Positions 30,300 to 39,219 of a DNA stretch of 64,000 nt are shown here, one piece after another. The stretch comes from Pseudobacteriovorax antillogorgiicola (lineage in GTDB: Bacteria > Bdellovibrionota_B > Oligoflexia > Oligoflexales > RGVZ01), in assembly GCA_945898195.1 (NCBI GenBank), contig CAMDHM010000006.1, positions 1-64,000 on the forward strand, given 5' to 3'. The notes beneath the pieces were generated by a model, which was given only the letters and a program-made list of their open reading frames with translations, did no database searches and was not told the origin of the DNA. How positions within the stretch are numbered: position 1 is the stretch's first letter; the number at the start of each line of letters is the position of its first letter. Both the position numbers and the translations under genes were made by a program.

Positions 30300-31727
30300 T
30301 TATCTCTTCGAAATTGTCGTGCGGGCCTTCGTTCCACCCATTGCATAGCGCAGCCTTCGTGCGTGTTCTGTTGGCAAACGTAGTTCGTAACCCTGTGGCA
30401 ACGCCCTTTGCCTGTGTTTTCCGAATGCCTGAGGAAGCAAACATGGGTTCAGATCGGCGAGACGGGTTGGAGTGATTTTCGTAGCATGGAGCACTTCGGA
30501 TACAGATGCCTTTCGCGGCAACGAATAGAATTCAACTGCATTGTCTTGGTTTGTTTTTGGTAACTTCTGTCGTCTAATCAGCGCATCATACGAATTGGCC
30601 GCTGCCAGAAACTCTGCGTAGAAATTCCGACTTGCGAAACCAAAACTTTTTGACCGGTACCCTGCCATGATGTCACCCAAATCAGGCGACCCGACCTCGC
30701 GCATCGCACGCTCCAGTCCAGAGGCACCGTGATTATAGGCCGTAATCGCCAAAGGCCAGGTTCGTAGCTGTTGATAATTATCCTGCATCAGTCGAGCTGC
30801 GCCTCGTGTGGCCTTCCAGGGCGAGTTGCGTTCATCGAGCATTCGACCGTCAACATGCATATATAACCTTGCCGTCTGCGGCATAAATTGCCAGATCCCA
30901 GAGGCCCCGACTTTTGAACGGGCGTCGACATTAAACATTGATTCTACAAACGGGAGTCGCGTGAGCTTTACTGGAAGGCCATTTTGCGAAAATAGTTTTT
31001 CCATGTATGGCAGGTATCTTTGCGCTGTCTTTGCTGCTTCTAAGAATGTATCCGAAAGTCCCGATTGAGACCGAATGCGAATATCTCCCGCGAGTAATTT
31101 CTGACGCTGCCGCTTATCGCCACCATAGGTGCTCCAAATACGGCGCTCTATCGCCCCATACTGAAGGGCTGACTCACCCTCGACGCGAAAGTGTTCAATC
31201 GCCGCCTGATACCGGTCGACATAGCGTTGGGCGACACGCTGACGTTCCATTCGACCACGGACTGGGTCCGAAGCCCGACCACGAACAGATTCTTTAAAAT
31301 CAATGAGATCGACAACCCGGTCCGGCTCATCCACATCATGGATGATGATGAGTGTGCTGGGATAGGTTTGAAACACCATCTCCCAGAAGCGTACTTGTCG
31401 CAGCACTAGGCCATTGGCTGGAAAGGCTTCCACCGGCGTTCGAACTACATCACCGCGATTTTGTATTTTCGCCGGTTCGTCTTCGCCCTTTGAATCTGCT
31501 TTTTTCAGGGGATCTATAGTGGCTGCATTTTCCCGCTCAAGTTCTTCGACGAAGAATTTAAGATCCGGATCGTCGGATTCGCTGGGGCTGGCGGCTGTGT
31601 CAGGATTGTATTCTGTCGGATTACCAATTCCTACGGGTACAACCGCATCTGCGGCTGCTGTAAATCCAATAGCAAGCAGTGTGCAAGCCACTGCGAAGAT
31701 CGAACGCTTGCAGGTCAGGCCCAACAT
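30300..31727 (-). CDS. Family-1 lytic transglycosylase (Slt/MltD-like)
   Basis: About 475 residues from the ATG at 31727. The same frame stays open back through the antisense of tRNA-Pro (to 32012), a known artefact, so the longer start is rejected. Signal peptide to about ADA. The catalytic SLT domain has the glutamate in LPFVESMFN (about residue 258), then SKVGASGIWQFMPQTA and AITAYNHGASG. Near the C-terminus, ITPTRLADLNPCLLPQ and LPQGYELRLP are LysM-like. It cleaves peptidoglycan glycan strands, presumably so the TPR complex encoded downstream can cross or grip the wall. First gene of the six-gene operon. Confidence 0.88.
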   Translation of the reverse strand: MLGLTCKRSIFAVACTLLAIGFTAAADAVVPVGIGNPTEYNPDTAASPSESDDPDLKFFVEELERENAATIDPLKKADSKGEDEPAKIQNRGDVVRTPVEAFPANGLVLRQVRFWEMVFQTYPSTLIIIHDVDEPDRVVDLIDFKESVRGRASDPVRGRMERQRVAQRYVDRYQAAIEHFRVEGESALQYGAIERRIWSTYGGDKRQRQKLLAGDIRIRSQSGLSDTFLEAAKTAQRYLPYMEKLFSQNGLPVKLTRLPFVESMFNVDARSKVGASGIWQFMPQTARLYMHVDGRMLDERNSPWKATRGAARLMQDNYQQLRTWPLAITAYNHGASGLERAMREVGSPDLGDIMAGYRSKSFGFASRNFYAEFLAAANSYDALIRRQKLPKTNQDNAVEFYSLPRKASVSEVLHATKITPTRLADLNPCLLPQAFGKHRQRALPQGYELRLPTEHARRLRYAMGGTKARTTISKR

Positions 31728-31934
31728 CCCTGAGGGCTCCTTCCGTAGACAAACATGTAAAACAATTTTGGTACAACTGAAGTCTATCAAAGGCTTGAAA
31801 ACAGCAGCAACTATGGGTCCACCGGGGTTTCGATTGACCGCCATGAAATCGCGTGTTAACCACCTTAATGTTGCTAATTCACCAATTAGCATGCCAAGTT
31901 TTTGACACCGCGCCGCGGTTGCAGGAACAAAAAT

Positions 31935-32011
31935 CGGGGTATAGCGCAGACTGGTAGCGCGCACGCTTGGGGTGCGTGAGGTCGTGGGTTCGAATCCCGC
32001 TACCCCGACCA
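31935..32011 (+). tRNA. tRNA-Pro (GGG)
   Basis: 77 nt with encoded CCA. Acceptor stem CGGGGTA/TACCCCG, anticodon stem CACGC/GCGTG with loop TTGGGGT (anticodon GGG) and T-loop GTTCGAATC are canonical. The antisense of this gene yields the false protein start VGVAGFEPTTSRTP noted for the transglycosylase frame. Confidence 0.95.
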
Positions 32012-32191
32012 TTTTTCTAATTCTAAAAGTTTAAACGGTATATTCCATTGTCATTGCGACAATGAGGATTCCTAAGATCACAGACGATGTATTAATTTGC
32101 CTTTAAAATACGGGCATTTACAAAGATTTTCTAAAGCGATTGATAGGCCCTCCGAGTACTTGTGCAACCCGCACATGCAACGGAGATTTTT

Positions 32192-33061
32192 ATGTTCTGC
32201 AGTAAGTTTTTAATTGCGCCCAAGTGGCACATAACTGCGCTGATGCTGATGCTGGCCTCTGGTTTTTTTTCAGTTGAATTGCTAGCACAGGACATCGATC
32301 CGATAACGAAGCTGTCGAGTGAACTTGCACCCGCGGGAAAAATTGATTTCCTTGCAGGCTCCATCGGTGATTCCATCACCGTTGCCTTCGATGCCAGATT
32401 CCCGTTGGCAAACCAGGGGATCAACTGGTCAACAGGAACGCATAGTGCTCAATTGGTTAATAGTCATGCGCTTCGACTTCAGGACTTGATGCCGGATCAA
32501 GTCGTGGGCACGAAAAATTTCGCCATTGCTGGGAGCATGTCGTCCGACGTCGTCAAACAGGCTGCGCACCTCGCGAAATTTCATCCAGATTATGTGACTG
32601 TTTTGATTGGTGCCAACGACGTCTGCTCATGGCAGGTGCACCATCTTACTCAATTGCAAAAATACGAATCTGACATCCAGCTTATTCTAAAAACGCTGAT
32701 TGCTTCCAATGAAGCCGTAAAGATTCTCGTAAGCGCAATTCCTAATATGCCGCTGCTCCGCGAAATCGGGGTGGCCAATGGCTGCCAATCCCGCTGGAGC
32801 AGCCTCCATATTTGTCCGGCACTATTAGGTTCTAGGCAAACAGACGAAGAAAGAGCGGCCTTTGCAGGCCGCTGGGAAGATGCCAATGAAGTTCTTGCAC
32901 GGGTGAGCGCTGCGTTTCCGGAAAATGTAAAGTTTGCCTCGTCCGTATCTGAACCGATATTTATCTTCAGTCACCTGTCACGTTTAGACTGCTTTCATCC
33001 AAACGTGACTGGCCAGAATTTACTCTCAGAAACAACCTGGGAAGAAAGTTGGTTCTACTGA
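32192..33061 (+). CDS. SGNH/GDSL-family hydrolase, exported
   Basis: About 289 residues from the ATG at 32192 behind GGAGA. Signal peptide with cleavage near LLAQD. All SGNH blocks are present: GDSIT (nucleophile Ser), NFAIAGSMS (block II Gly), LIGANDVC (block III Asn) and DCFHPN (block V Asp and His). Such enzymes hydrolyse esters of lipids, acyl groups or acetylated glycans; the substrate is unknown. The stop overlaps the 3' end of the convergent lipoprotein gene by 7 bp. Confidence 0.85.
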   Translation: MFCSKFLIAPKWHITALMLMLASGFFSVELLAQDIDPITKLSSELAPAGKIDFLAGSIGDSITVAFDARFPLANQGINWSTGTHSAQLVNSHALRLQDLMPDQVVGTKNFAIAGSMSSDVVKQAAHLAKFHPDYVTVLIGANDVCSWQVHHLTQLQKYESDIQLILKTLIASNEAVKILVSAIPNMPLLREIGVANGCQSRWSSLHICPALLGSRQTDEERAAFAGRWEDANEVLARVSAAFPENVKFASSVSEPIFIFSHLSRLDCFHPNVTGQNLLSETTWEESWFY

Positions 33062-33792
33062 ACCTTCACATCACCAGCAGTGATGTTTTTCGACGCACGA
33101 ACCCTCACTTGACCGACAATAAAGTCATCGTTATCACCACCATCAACACCAGCCGCGGTATTTCGGGTCGACTCTACCATGATGGCGTAGTGGCCTTTGC
33201 CAAGGGTGATCGTGTTGAGCCCAGCCCGGGAAACTCCGGCGGCTATCAGTTTCTTATCAAGATTTTTGCTGTCAGATTGCACAAGATTAATAAAGTTAGA
33301 ATCGCTATAATCCACTCCGCAAACTGTCAAGACATCCAACTGGACCACGGTCAAATCTTCGATAACTTCAAACTCAAATGAGTATTTTGTTCCACTCAAA
33401 GAATATGCGCTTAGTTGACGTTGGCAAGTTGATGCAGAAAACTTTCCGTCTCCAATATGGAACACTTTATCGCCACCGAAAATGATTTCACGATCCGTAC
33501 GGGAAATATCAATGTTGTTGCGGATCGTATTGATGATCCCGCCGATGGTTTGCACGGTATTGGTGGTCGTATTTTGGGGCGTTGTTGCAGGAGGAACAAT
33601 CGGCGTCCTTCCAGGTGAAGCCGGGACCAATGGAGCCGCAGGACCAGTTGATGGTGGTAATGCCTCGTTTCTGGTGATCTGAGTGCCATCACCACTTCCC
33701 TTGAAGGAAGTCGACCCACACGCATGGAGCATTCCCCCAGCAGTAAACGCAGCGATCGTCATTTTCTGAAAAATAGAATGAGAGAATTTCAT
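33055..33792 (-). CDS. Hypothetical lipoprotein
   Basis: About 245 residues from the ATG at 33792 (GGAGG 13 bases upstream). Signal peptide with lipobox LHAC (Cys about residue 25), a Pro/Thr-rich linker (about 45-85) and a beta-rich C-terminal domain (KYSFEFEVIEDLTVVQLDVL, GKGHYAIMVESTRNTAAG) with two Cys. The domain looks like an adhesion or carbohydrate-binding fold but no family is recognised. It ends convergent with the SGNH hydrolase. Confidence 0.7.
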   Translation of the reverse strand: MKFSHSIFQKMTIAAFTAGGMLHACGSTSFKGSGDGTQITRNEALPPSTGPAAPLVPASPGRTPIVPPATTPQNTTTNTVQTIGGIINTIRNNIDISRTDREIIFGGDKVFHIGDGKFSASTCQRQLSAYSLSGTKYSFEFEVIEDLTVVQLDVLTVCGVDYSDSNFINLVQSDSKNLDKKLIAAGVSRAGLNTITLGKGHYAIMVESTRNTAAGVDGGDNDDFIVGQVRVRASKNITAGDVKVQ

Positions 33793-33957
33793 AATCCGCT
33801 TCAGCCTCCGCAACAGCTTCGAACAACATCAACAACAACAATTTGAACTTCATGACTTTCAAGGCAGGAGCCTCGAATTCAGGGCCCTTATCGGCAAATC
33901 GACGAAAAACTTTAGTACTTTTTGAATTTTATTTGAAAATTACGTAATTACAGCCTC

Positions 33958-35574
33958 TTACCTGGCCCCGTCGAGCGCGCGAACCACTCCAAGGATCCGA
34001 TCGGCTGTATGATTCGCACCAGAATCAAATGACCACAGAAAATCCGCAGGAAAATCCTTAACCATTTTGTCGAACTTATTGTGTGTCGGCTGGTTGAATA
34101 CGCCGCCTGGCGCGGCAAATTGGTGGCAACCGATGCAGTTTGAATTGGCCATGCCTGCCTCGAATTCAATATACGGATTGCTACACCAAGTAAAATAATG
34201 TCCGTCAGGGGCGCGCCTTTCTGGCGTGTAGGTTGCACGGGTTGCGTGGGCCGCCGCAAGAAGCCCCTCGGACCAACGCGCGCCGGCGCCGCCTGTAGCC
34301 AGTTCAAATTCGTCGGCACTTTTTGCGTTCATGAGTGGATCACCCTCACGCCAAGCCGAAACGACACACATCTTGTAAGAGTTCCATGGCGCAAAATAGT
34401 TACGGAAATTGGAACAATTCTGAATATTCGCATCACATAAATCAGGTCGATCTCCGCCAAAATCATTTGCCTGGCTATCTCCACCCCACCAAAGGGTGAT
34501 CCAAACCCACTCTCGTGTTTCACGGGTCGTCACATGCATGCCCGTAAGCACCCACTCATGCCCATTGTCGGTTCGAACCCTGTAAATCCCGTCAAATCCT
34601 GGCACGGGAAGGGTTCGTGAACGCGCAGTATCCGATTTAGCTTCGATGCTCCACGTTCCATTCTCGGAAATCATTTCCCGGATTCCGGTTTCCGTGGTGT
34701 TGAAATTTGCCAGGACATTGACTTTACTGACCGCTGCTGGCCCGGCAATCCGTGACCATGTTAGCTTGACTGCGACGGCTCCACGGGGCAAAGGCTGACC
34801 GAAACACTCACCAAATTTGTCGTCGGAAAAACGCTGCAGGGCCTTATTAAACGAGGCTTCAAGGTGCCCCTGTTCCGAACGAACCTGAACCCTATGTCCC
34901 AGAAGGTCGCCGTCCATCTCCTGGCACCGCACAACGCTTTCGTAATTGACCATAAATGCCTTGAGCAGTTGAGGACTAATGAGGACGACTCCGCGGCCAT
35001 TTACGCCAGCCGACGCGCCAAACCCGTTCAATCCACCTGAAATGGCTGGATCGACTCGAATCTGGCCCAATAGCCCCTGAAAACGTTCGTAAAGCACGCG
35101 ATCACGATCGGGATCGATTGATTTTTGTTCGTGGTAGACAGTCCAGGCATTATTGAAAATAGCTTCGCGAGGACGCCCTCCATCAGGCTTCACCCGGTCT
35201 ACTTTCAGCATCGTGTAAAACACCCTAAACAGCTCCTGGACCTCTCCAGCGTCGTACCAGGTCTGGAAAGTCGGAACCATACCAGCGTCGCCTTGGCCGG
35301 CTTTGGAGCCTTGAATCGTTACCGGACGGATCAGACGGCGAAAAACCTCCCAGCCGTGGGCACGCCTAGCTTCAAATGAGATTGCCAATTTCTCAGCCAA
35401 GGCGGTCTCTGCGATATCTCCGGCAGACCCAATCGGATCATAGTCTACGCCGGGCCCCAGGATTTTGCGTTCGGTAGGACGGGCAGATTGGTCTGCGCCC
35501 CCGCCACGTTGCTTGCAAGAAATTGCTGAAATAATTAGGGAAATCAGTAAAAATAAGTGAAGAATATAGTTCAT
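33958..35574 (-). CDS. Lipoprotein with a C-terminal CXXCH haem motif
   Basis: 538 residues. Lipobox AISC near residue 20. The long N-terminal region (about 40-400) is unassigned, with VWITLWWGGDSQANDFGGDRPDLCD and several Cys. Near the C-terminus CIGCHQF matches a single c-type haem site (CXXCH), followed by candidates for a distal Met/His ligand. Possibly an outer-membrane or periplasmic monohaem protein with a large extra domain. No cytochrome partners are nearby, so the electron partner is unknown. Confidence 0.75.
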   Translation of the reverse strand: MNYILHLFLLISLIISAISCKQRGGGADQSARPTERKILGPGVDYDPIGSAGDIAETALAEKLAISFEARRAHGWEVFRRLIRPVTIQGSKAGQGDAGMVPTFQTWYDAGEVQELFRVFYTMLKVDRVKPDGGRPREAIFNNAWTVYHEQKSIDPDRDRVLYERFQGLLGQIRVDPAISGGLNGFGASAGVNGRGVVLISPQLLKAFMVNYESVVRCQEMDGDLLGHRVQVRSEQGHLEASFNKALQRFSDDKFGECFGQPLPRGAVAVKLTWSRIAGPAAVSKVNVLANFNTTETGIREMISENGTWSIEAKSDTARSRTLPVPGFDGIYRVRTDNGHEWVLTGMHVTTRETREWVWITLWWGGDSQANDFGGDRPDLCDANIQNCSNFRNYFAPWNSYKMCVVSAWREGDPLMNAKSADEFELATGGAGARWSEGLLAAAHATRATYTPERRAPDGHYFTWCSNPYIEFEAGMANSNCIGCHQFAAPGGVFNQPTHNKFDKMVKDFPADFLWSFDSGANHTADRILGVVRALDGAR

Positions 35575-35652
35575 AAATTTTTGACCTTAGTTACCGATGA
35601 CTTTCTTAGGGTCTAATCGGTCAAATTTAGCGAAACCCTTAGGACCACCCAA

Positions 35653-36837
35653 TTGGCAAAAATGCAGCATCAAAACGGAGCAGATATACAAAAAACTGCG
35701 TCACGTGACTCTAGTGGCACTTGGATCCGTGCCTTTACGCTCGTAGACATGCTCGTTGGGATTTCCATCGCCGGAGTTCTCGTCAGCCTATCCGTGGTTG
35801 CTGTTCAACAGTACCTCTATAAAACACGTCAGGCTGAGGCCCTAAAAAACCTCGATACCATTGTCGGGATATACGTTGCAGAGCTAGGCAGTGACGCTTC
35901 AAGCATTCCAGCCATAACAACCGCCACCGTACTCGTCGACCCTGGAACCGCCGCCAGTTACACCTCAAATTTTAACCAGTCGAATTTTCTTGGTTTCGCC
36001 CTGACGCAAAAGCCGCGTTACAAATATTGGATCAATCACGGAAAAGTTAGCTGCGTCTCCGGCAGCACTACCACCGATTTTGTCATTGTCGCCGTTGCGG
36101 AAAGTCGTCGCATCGGGTGTGCCTACGAACCCTCTGACATCATGTGGCTCGGAGTGACTCTTACCGGCGCTAAAGTTCTGACTAAAGTGCGCGACGTGGT
36201 CACCGCCGGTTGCCGCACAGCAGCGCCAACTACGTTTTCATTAACCGGTTGCACGGTTACGGCGGAAGTTACCACTGTTAGTGCAACTCCAGGCCCCGTG
36301 GCGACTCCACCACCGCCGTCGGCTCCACCCTCGCCTACGCCAACGCCAGCCTCCTCCTCCTCCTCCTCGACGACGGGGTCGTCAAGTAGTTCATCGAGTA
36401 GCAGCTCAACAACAGGAGGCTCATCATCGGGTAGTTCTGTTTCATCGAGCAGCAGCTCGTCTTCAACAACAGGAGGAACCTCATCGGGTAGTTCTGTTTC
36501 ATCCAGCAGCAGCTCAACAACCGGCGGGGGATCGTCGTCCACCACCACGACAACCGGCACGACGGGAACATCTAGCAGCTCAACAACCGGCAGCTCGTCT
36601 TCCACAACAACAACGACAACAACAGGATCGTCCAGCAGCTCAACAACCGGCAGTTCATCTTCGAGCACCGGAAGCGCTCTTTCATCCGTCTGTAATTGCG
36701 GCGTATCAGCCCCAAGTTCATGCTACTGCTGCGACGATGAAGTCCACTACATCGCTTACTGCAGCGCAACAAATCCTGGCACCTGTTCTGCGGGCTACAC
36801 TGGTGTGAGGACTTGCACCCCATCCGGTGGGATCTGA
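35653..36837 (+). CDS. Prepilin-like protein with Ser/Thr stalk and Cys-rich tip
   Basis: 394 residues from TTG 35653 (an ATG lies at 35662). A 26-residue leader precedes FTLVDMLVGISIAGVLVSLS, a class III-type prepilin motif with Ala instead of Gly before the cut and Asp instead of Glu at +5. A pilin-like domain (about 45-215) with Cys residues follows. Residues about 220-345 are Pro/Thr/Ser-rich low complexity, and the last 45 residues carry ten Cys (CNCGVSAPSSCYCCDDE onward). It could be a minor or modified pilin with a rigid stalk and an adhesive tip, or a surface protein. No other pilus genes are in the window. Confidence 0.8.
   Translation: MAKMQHQNGADIQKTASRDSSGTWIRAFTLVDMLVGISIAGVLVSLSVVAVQQYLYKTRQAEALKNLDTIVGIYVAELGSDASSIPAITTATVLVDPGTAASYTSNFNQSNFLGFALTQKPRYKYWINHGKVSCVSGSTTTDFVIVAVAESRRIGCAYEPSDIMWLGVTLTGAKVLTKVRDVVTAGCRTAAPTTFSLTGCTVTAEVTTVSATPGPVATPPPPSAPPSPTPTPASSSSSSTTGSSSSSSSSSSTTGGSSSGSSVSSSSSSSSTTGGTSSGSSVSSSSSSTTGGGSSSTTTTTGTTGTSSSSTTGSSSSTTTTTTTGSSSSSTTGSSSSSTGSALSSVCNCGVSAPSSCYCCDDEVHYIAYCSATNPGTCSAGYTGVRTCTPSGGI
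36352..36668. repeat. Low-complexity Ser/Thr repeats in the prepilin-like gene
   Basis: Degenerate tandem repeats of TCATCGGGTAGTTCTGTTTC and AGCAGCTCAACAACCGGC type units encode runs of S, T and G. Antisense and out-of-frame open stretches here (Val/Glu-rich, Gln/Arg-rich) are by-products. Such DNA is prone to length change. Confidence 0.85.
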
Positions 36838-36891
36838 TCAGAATATGCCCGGCGTCTTGATCTCGAAATCATGAACTAAGTGGCATGGACT

Positions 36892-37239
36892 TCAGGTGTA
36901 TTGCGTCGGAACATTTGGAAGCCAAAAACTCGAGAGCTTTGCGAGAACCACGTCGGCGGAAAGTCCGTTGATGGAGACGGTCTTTAGTCGGCTGGATTTG
37001 CCGCGCACGACAGTGACATGACGTAATCCAATCACAAAAAAATCTGCCAAAAATGTCGTCACAGCATCATTGGCTTTGCCATCCACGGGAGGTGAAGCCA
37101 CCTTCAATTTAAGGCGGTCGCCATGGATTCCGGCCATGCCTGATTTTTTTGCGCCGGGCTGAATCGCAAGATCAAGGAGAACTGTGCCTTTCACCCCAAG
37201 GCGAAGCCAAACCGGCAAGCCCGTTGTGGAGTGCATCAC
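36892..37239 (-). CDS. YggU/DUF167 family protein
   Basis: 115 residues. Family signature IQPGAKKSGMAGIHGDRLKLKVASPPVDGKAND and later VVRGKSSRLKTVSING match the DUF167 pattern. The family has no firm function; members are small cytosolic proteins. Its start overlaps the end of the ABC permease gene by 4 bp, so it is the last gene of the importer operon. Confidence 0.85.
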   Translation of the reverse strand: MMHSTTGLPVWLRLGVKGTVLLDLAIQPGAKKSGMAGIHGDRLKLKVASPPVDGKANDAVTTFLADFFVIGLRHVTVVRGKSSRLKTVSINGLSADVVLAKLSSFWLPNVPTQYT

Positions 37240-38135
37240 GCTTCGCGCCCTAAATAACGTGGCACCCTGGCACTTCCAGAACGCAAAGCAATCGCAATGA
37301 ACGTCAACAGATAGGGCAAAGCCTGAATTAATTGCACGGGAATTTCAAAGCCAAGCACGAAGTGATCGCTACCTTGCAGTCTAATTTGTGCAGCATCTGC
37401 CCCTGCAAAAACCAGGCACACGATGGCCGCGGGAATTGGGCGCCACCCAGCAAAAATCACCGCTGCAAGAGCCATAAAACCTCGCCCTCCGGTCATTCCG
37501 CGAGCAAAGGATGACGACAGTAAAACCGACAAAGTTGCGCCACCAAGCCCTGCCAATGCACCACTCGCCACCACCGCAGCAGCCCGAACCTTTCGTGGAG
37601 AAATCCCGGCACTCTCAAGCGCCCCAGGCTCTTCTCCGGCAAATCGCAACAGAAGACCAGGGCGAGTTCGTTCCAAAATCCACCAAATCAGAATGGGCAC
37701 GACCAGTGCGAAGCCAGTAACCCCCATCAGTAACATACGAGAAAATTCCTGATTGTTGGCAATACCCTCTGCTCCCGGAGTACCGCCTGAAATTCCAAAA
37801 ATAGCCTTCGTCACAAATGGTGCAACGCCAATGGCCAGCATGTTGAACGCGGCGCCAGCCACGACCTGCTGCGCGCGGCCATAAATTACAAAAATAGCGT
37901 AAATCGTGGCTCCGACGGCGCCCGCAATCATAGCGCCAAAAAGCCCCAGTGGTTGCGACCCGGTCGCAACCACCACAATCGCCCCGGCGAGGGCACCTAT
38001 GATCATCAGACCCTCAAGGGCTATGTTCACAACACCGGATCTTTCACAAACCACACCGCCCATTGCCGCCAACAAGAGAGGCAGGGCCAGGCGCAAACTG
38101 GACATCAGCCATTCAAAATCGAAAAGGATGTTCAT
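37236..38135 (-). CDS. ABC transporter permease, nucleoside/BMP type (second)
   Basis: About 299 residues from the ATG at 38135 behind GAGGAGATCATC. Eight or so membrane segments with the family features VCERSGVVNIALEGLMIIGAL and AGLGGATLSVLLSSSFARGMTGGRGFMALAAVIFAG, typical of the YufQ/NupQ-type permease. It would pair with the upstream permease to import nucleosides or related solutes through the inner membrane. Confidence 0.88.
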   Translation of the reverse strand: MNILFDFEWLMSSLRLALPLLLAAMGGVVCERSGVVNIALEGLMIIGALAGAIVVVATGSQPLGLFGAMIAGAVGATIYAIFVIYGRAQQVVAGAAFNMLAIGVAPFVTKAIFGISGGTPGAEGIANNQEFSRMLLMGVTGFALVVPILIWWILERTRPGLLLRFAGEEPGALESAGISPRKVRAAAVVASGALAGLGGATLSVLLSSSFARGMTGGRGFMALAAVIFAGWRPIPAAIVCLVFAGADAAQIRLQGSDHFVLGFEIPVQLIQALPYLLTFIAIALRSGSARVPRYLGREA

Positions 38136-38145
38136 GATGATCTCC

Positions 38146-39219
38146 TCACGGCGATTTAATGCGGTTAAACCAACGGGCTGAAGCAAACAAGACGACACAC
38201 CCCTGGATGACCATCGCCAAGTCGCGAGTCACGTGATCGGTTTCAAAATCAAGGTCCAGGGCACCCTTGTGCAGAGCACCAAAAAGCAATGCTGAGGCGA
38301 TGATGGCCAAAGGGCGGCCTCCAGCCAGAAGTGCCACCGCAATTCCGGTAAAACCATAATCAGATGAAAATCCGATACGAAATCGCCCCGCACCACCAAG
38401 GATGTCACCTAGACCAGAAAACCCGGCAAGGACTCCCGCTAAAGCCATCGCAATGATCATTTGGCGTCCCGTATCAATGCCAGCAAAGGTCGCTGCCACC
38501 GGATTTTCACCGCACGCGCGTAAGCGGAAGCCGAACATCGTCCGATCAAACAAAAAGGCTATAAGTCCAGCCGTCAGAATTCCAATAACAAACCAAATAG
38601 TCACTGGTGCCCCGTCAAAACCACGAAAATTTATGGCTTTGAATGCGTTTCCAACAGGACTCGTCTCGGGGTTTTGAGTGTCGGTGCTATGAAATTTTTC
38701 CAGCACCAACCAGCTGGTAAATGCCATTGCCAAAAAATTCATCATGATCGATGTGACGACCTCGTGGCTCCCGCGGCGGGCCCTCAAATACCCAATCATA
38801 AGCCCTATGAAACCACCAGTAAGGCCGGCGGCTAAACCACAAACTATCATGCCGGCAGCCTTGCCAGAGAAGGACGTATCAGCAGCAAAATCAGGAAGCA
38901 GTGCGCTCAACCTCAGTGCCACTGCAGTTGCAGCCATTCCGCCGACGACAAGTTGCCCTTCTGCCCCAATATTAAATAGTCCCGCCCGATACGCCACCGC
39001 CACAGACAGGCCACTGAAAATCAAGGGGGTTGTATAGACCAAAGTCATGCCGACGTCGTAGGGACTCCCCACGGCTGCCTTAATCATGATGAGCAGAACG
39101 TGGAAAGGATTTTCACCTGCGACGGCTGCCGCGCAAAGTCCCGTCGTCAATCCCATCATTATTGCAGTCAACCAAGGCCATCTAAAAAAAATCGATTTGC
39201 CGAAGTGCAGGGGATTCAT
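38146..39219 (-). CDS. ABC transporter permease, nucleoside/BMP type (first)
   Basis: 357 residues, about nine to ten membrane segments. The region TTPLIFSGLSVAVAYRAGLFNIGAEGQLVVGG and MALAGVLAGFSGLGDILG fit the YufP/NupP-type permease. It overlaps the ATPase gene by 4 bp. A gap of only 10 bp separates it from the next permease, as expected for one operon. Confidence 0.88.
   Translation of the reverse strand: MNPLHFGKSIFFRWPWLTAIMMGLTTGLCAAAVAGENPFHVLLIMIKAAVGSPYDVGMTLVYTTPLIFSGLSVAVAYRAGLFNIGAEGQLVVGGMAATAVALRLSALLPDFAADTSFSGKAAGMIVCGLAAGLTGGFIGLMIGYLRARRGSHEVVTSIMMNFLAMAFTSWLVLEKFHSTDTQNPETSPVGNAFKAINFRGFDGAPVTIWFVIGILTAGLIAFLFDRTMFGFRLRACGENPVAATFAGIDTGRQMIIAMALAGVLAGFSGLGDILGGAGRFRIGFSSDYGFTGIAVALLAGGRPLAIIASALLFGALHKGALDLDFETDHVTRDLAMVIQGCVVLFASARWFNRIKSP

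Noticed and set aside
31728-32012. N-terminal extension of the transglycosylase
   Set aside because: It runs through the antisense of tRNA-Pro and lacks a ribosome site; the signal peptide starts at 31727.
36123-36668. Antisense Val/Glu-rich open frame of about 180 codons, and a Gln/Arg-rich frame at 36281-36808
   Set aside because: Both are by-products of the Ser/Thr repeat DNA in the prepilin-like gene; their composition is extreme, with no start signal or domain.
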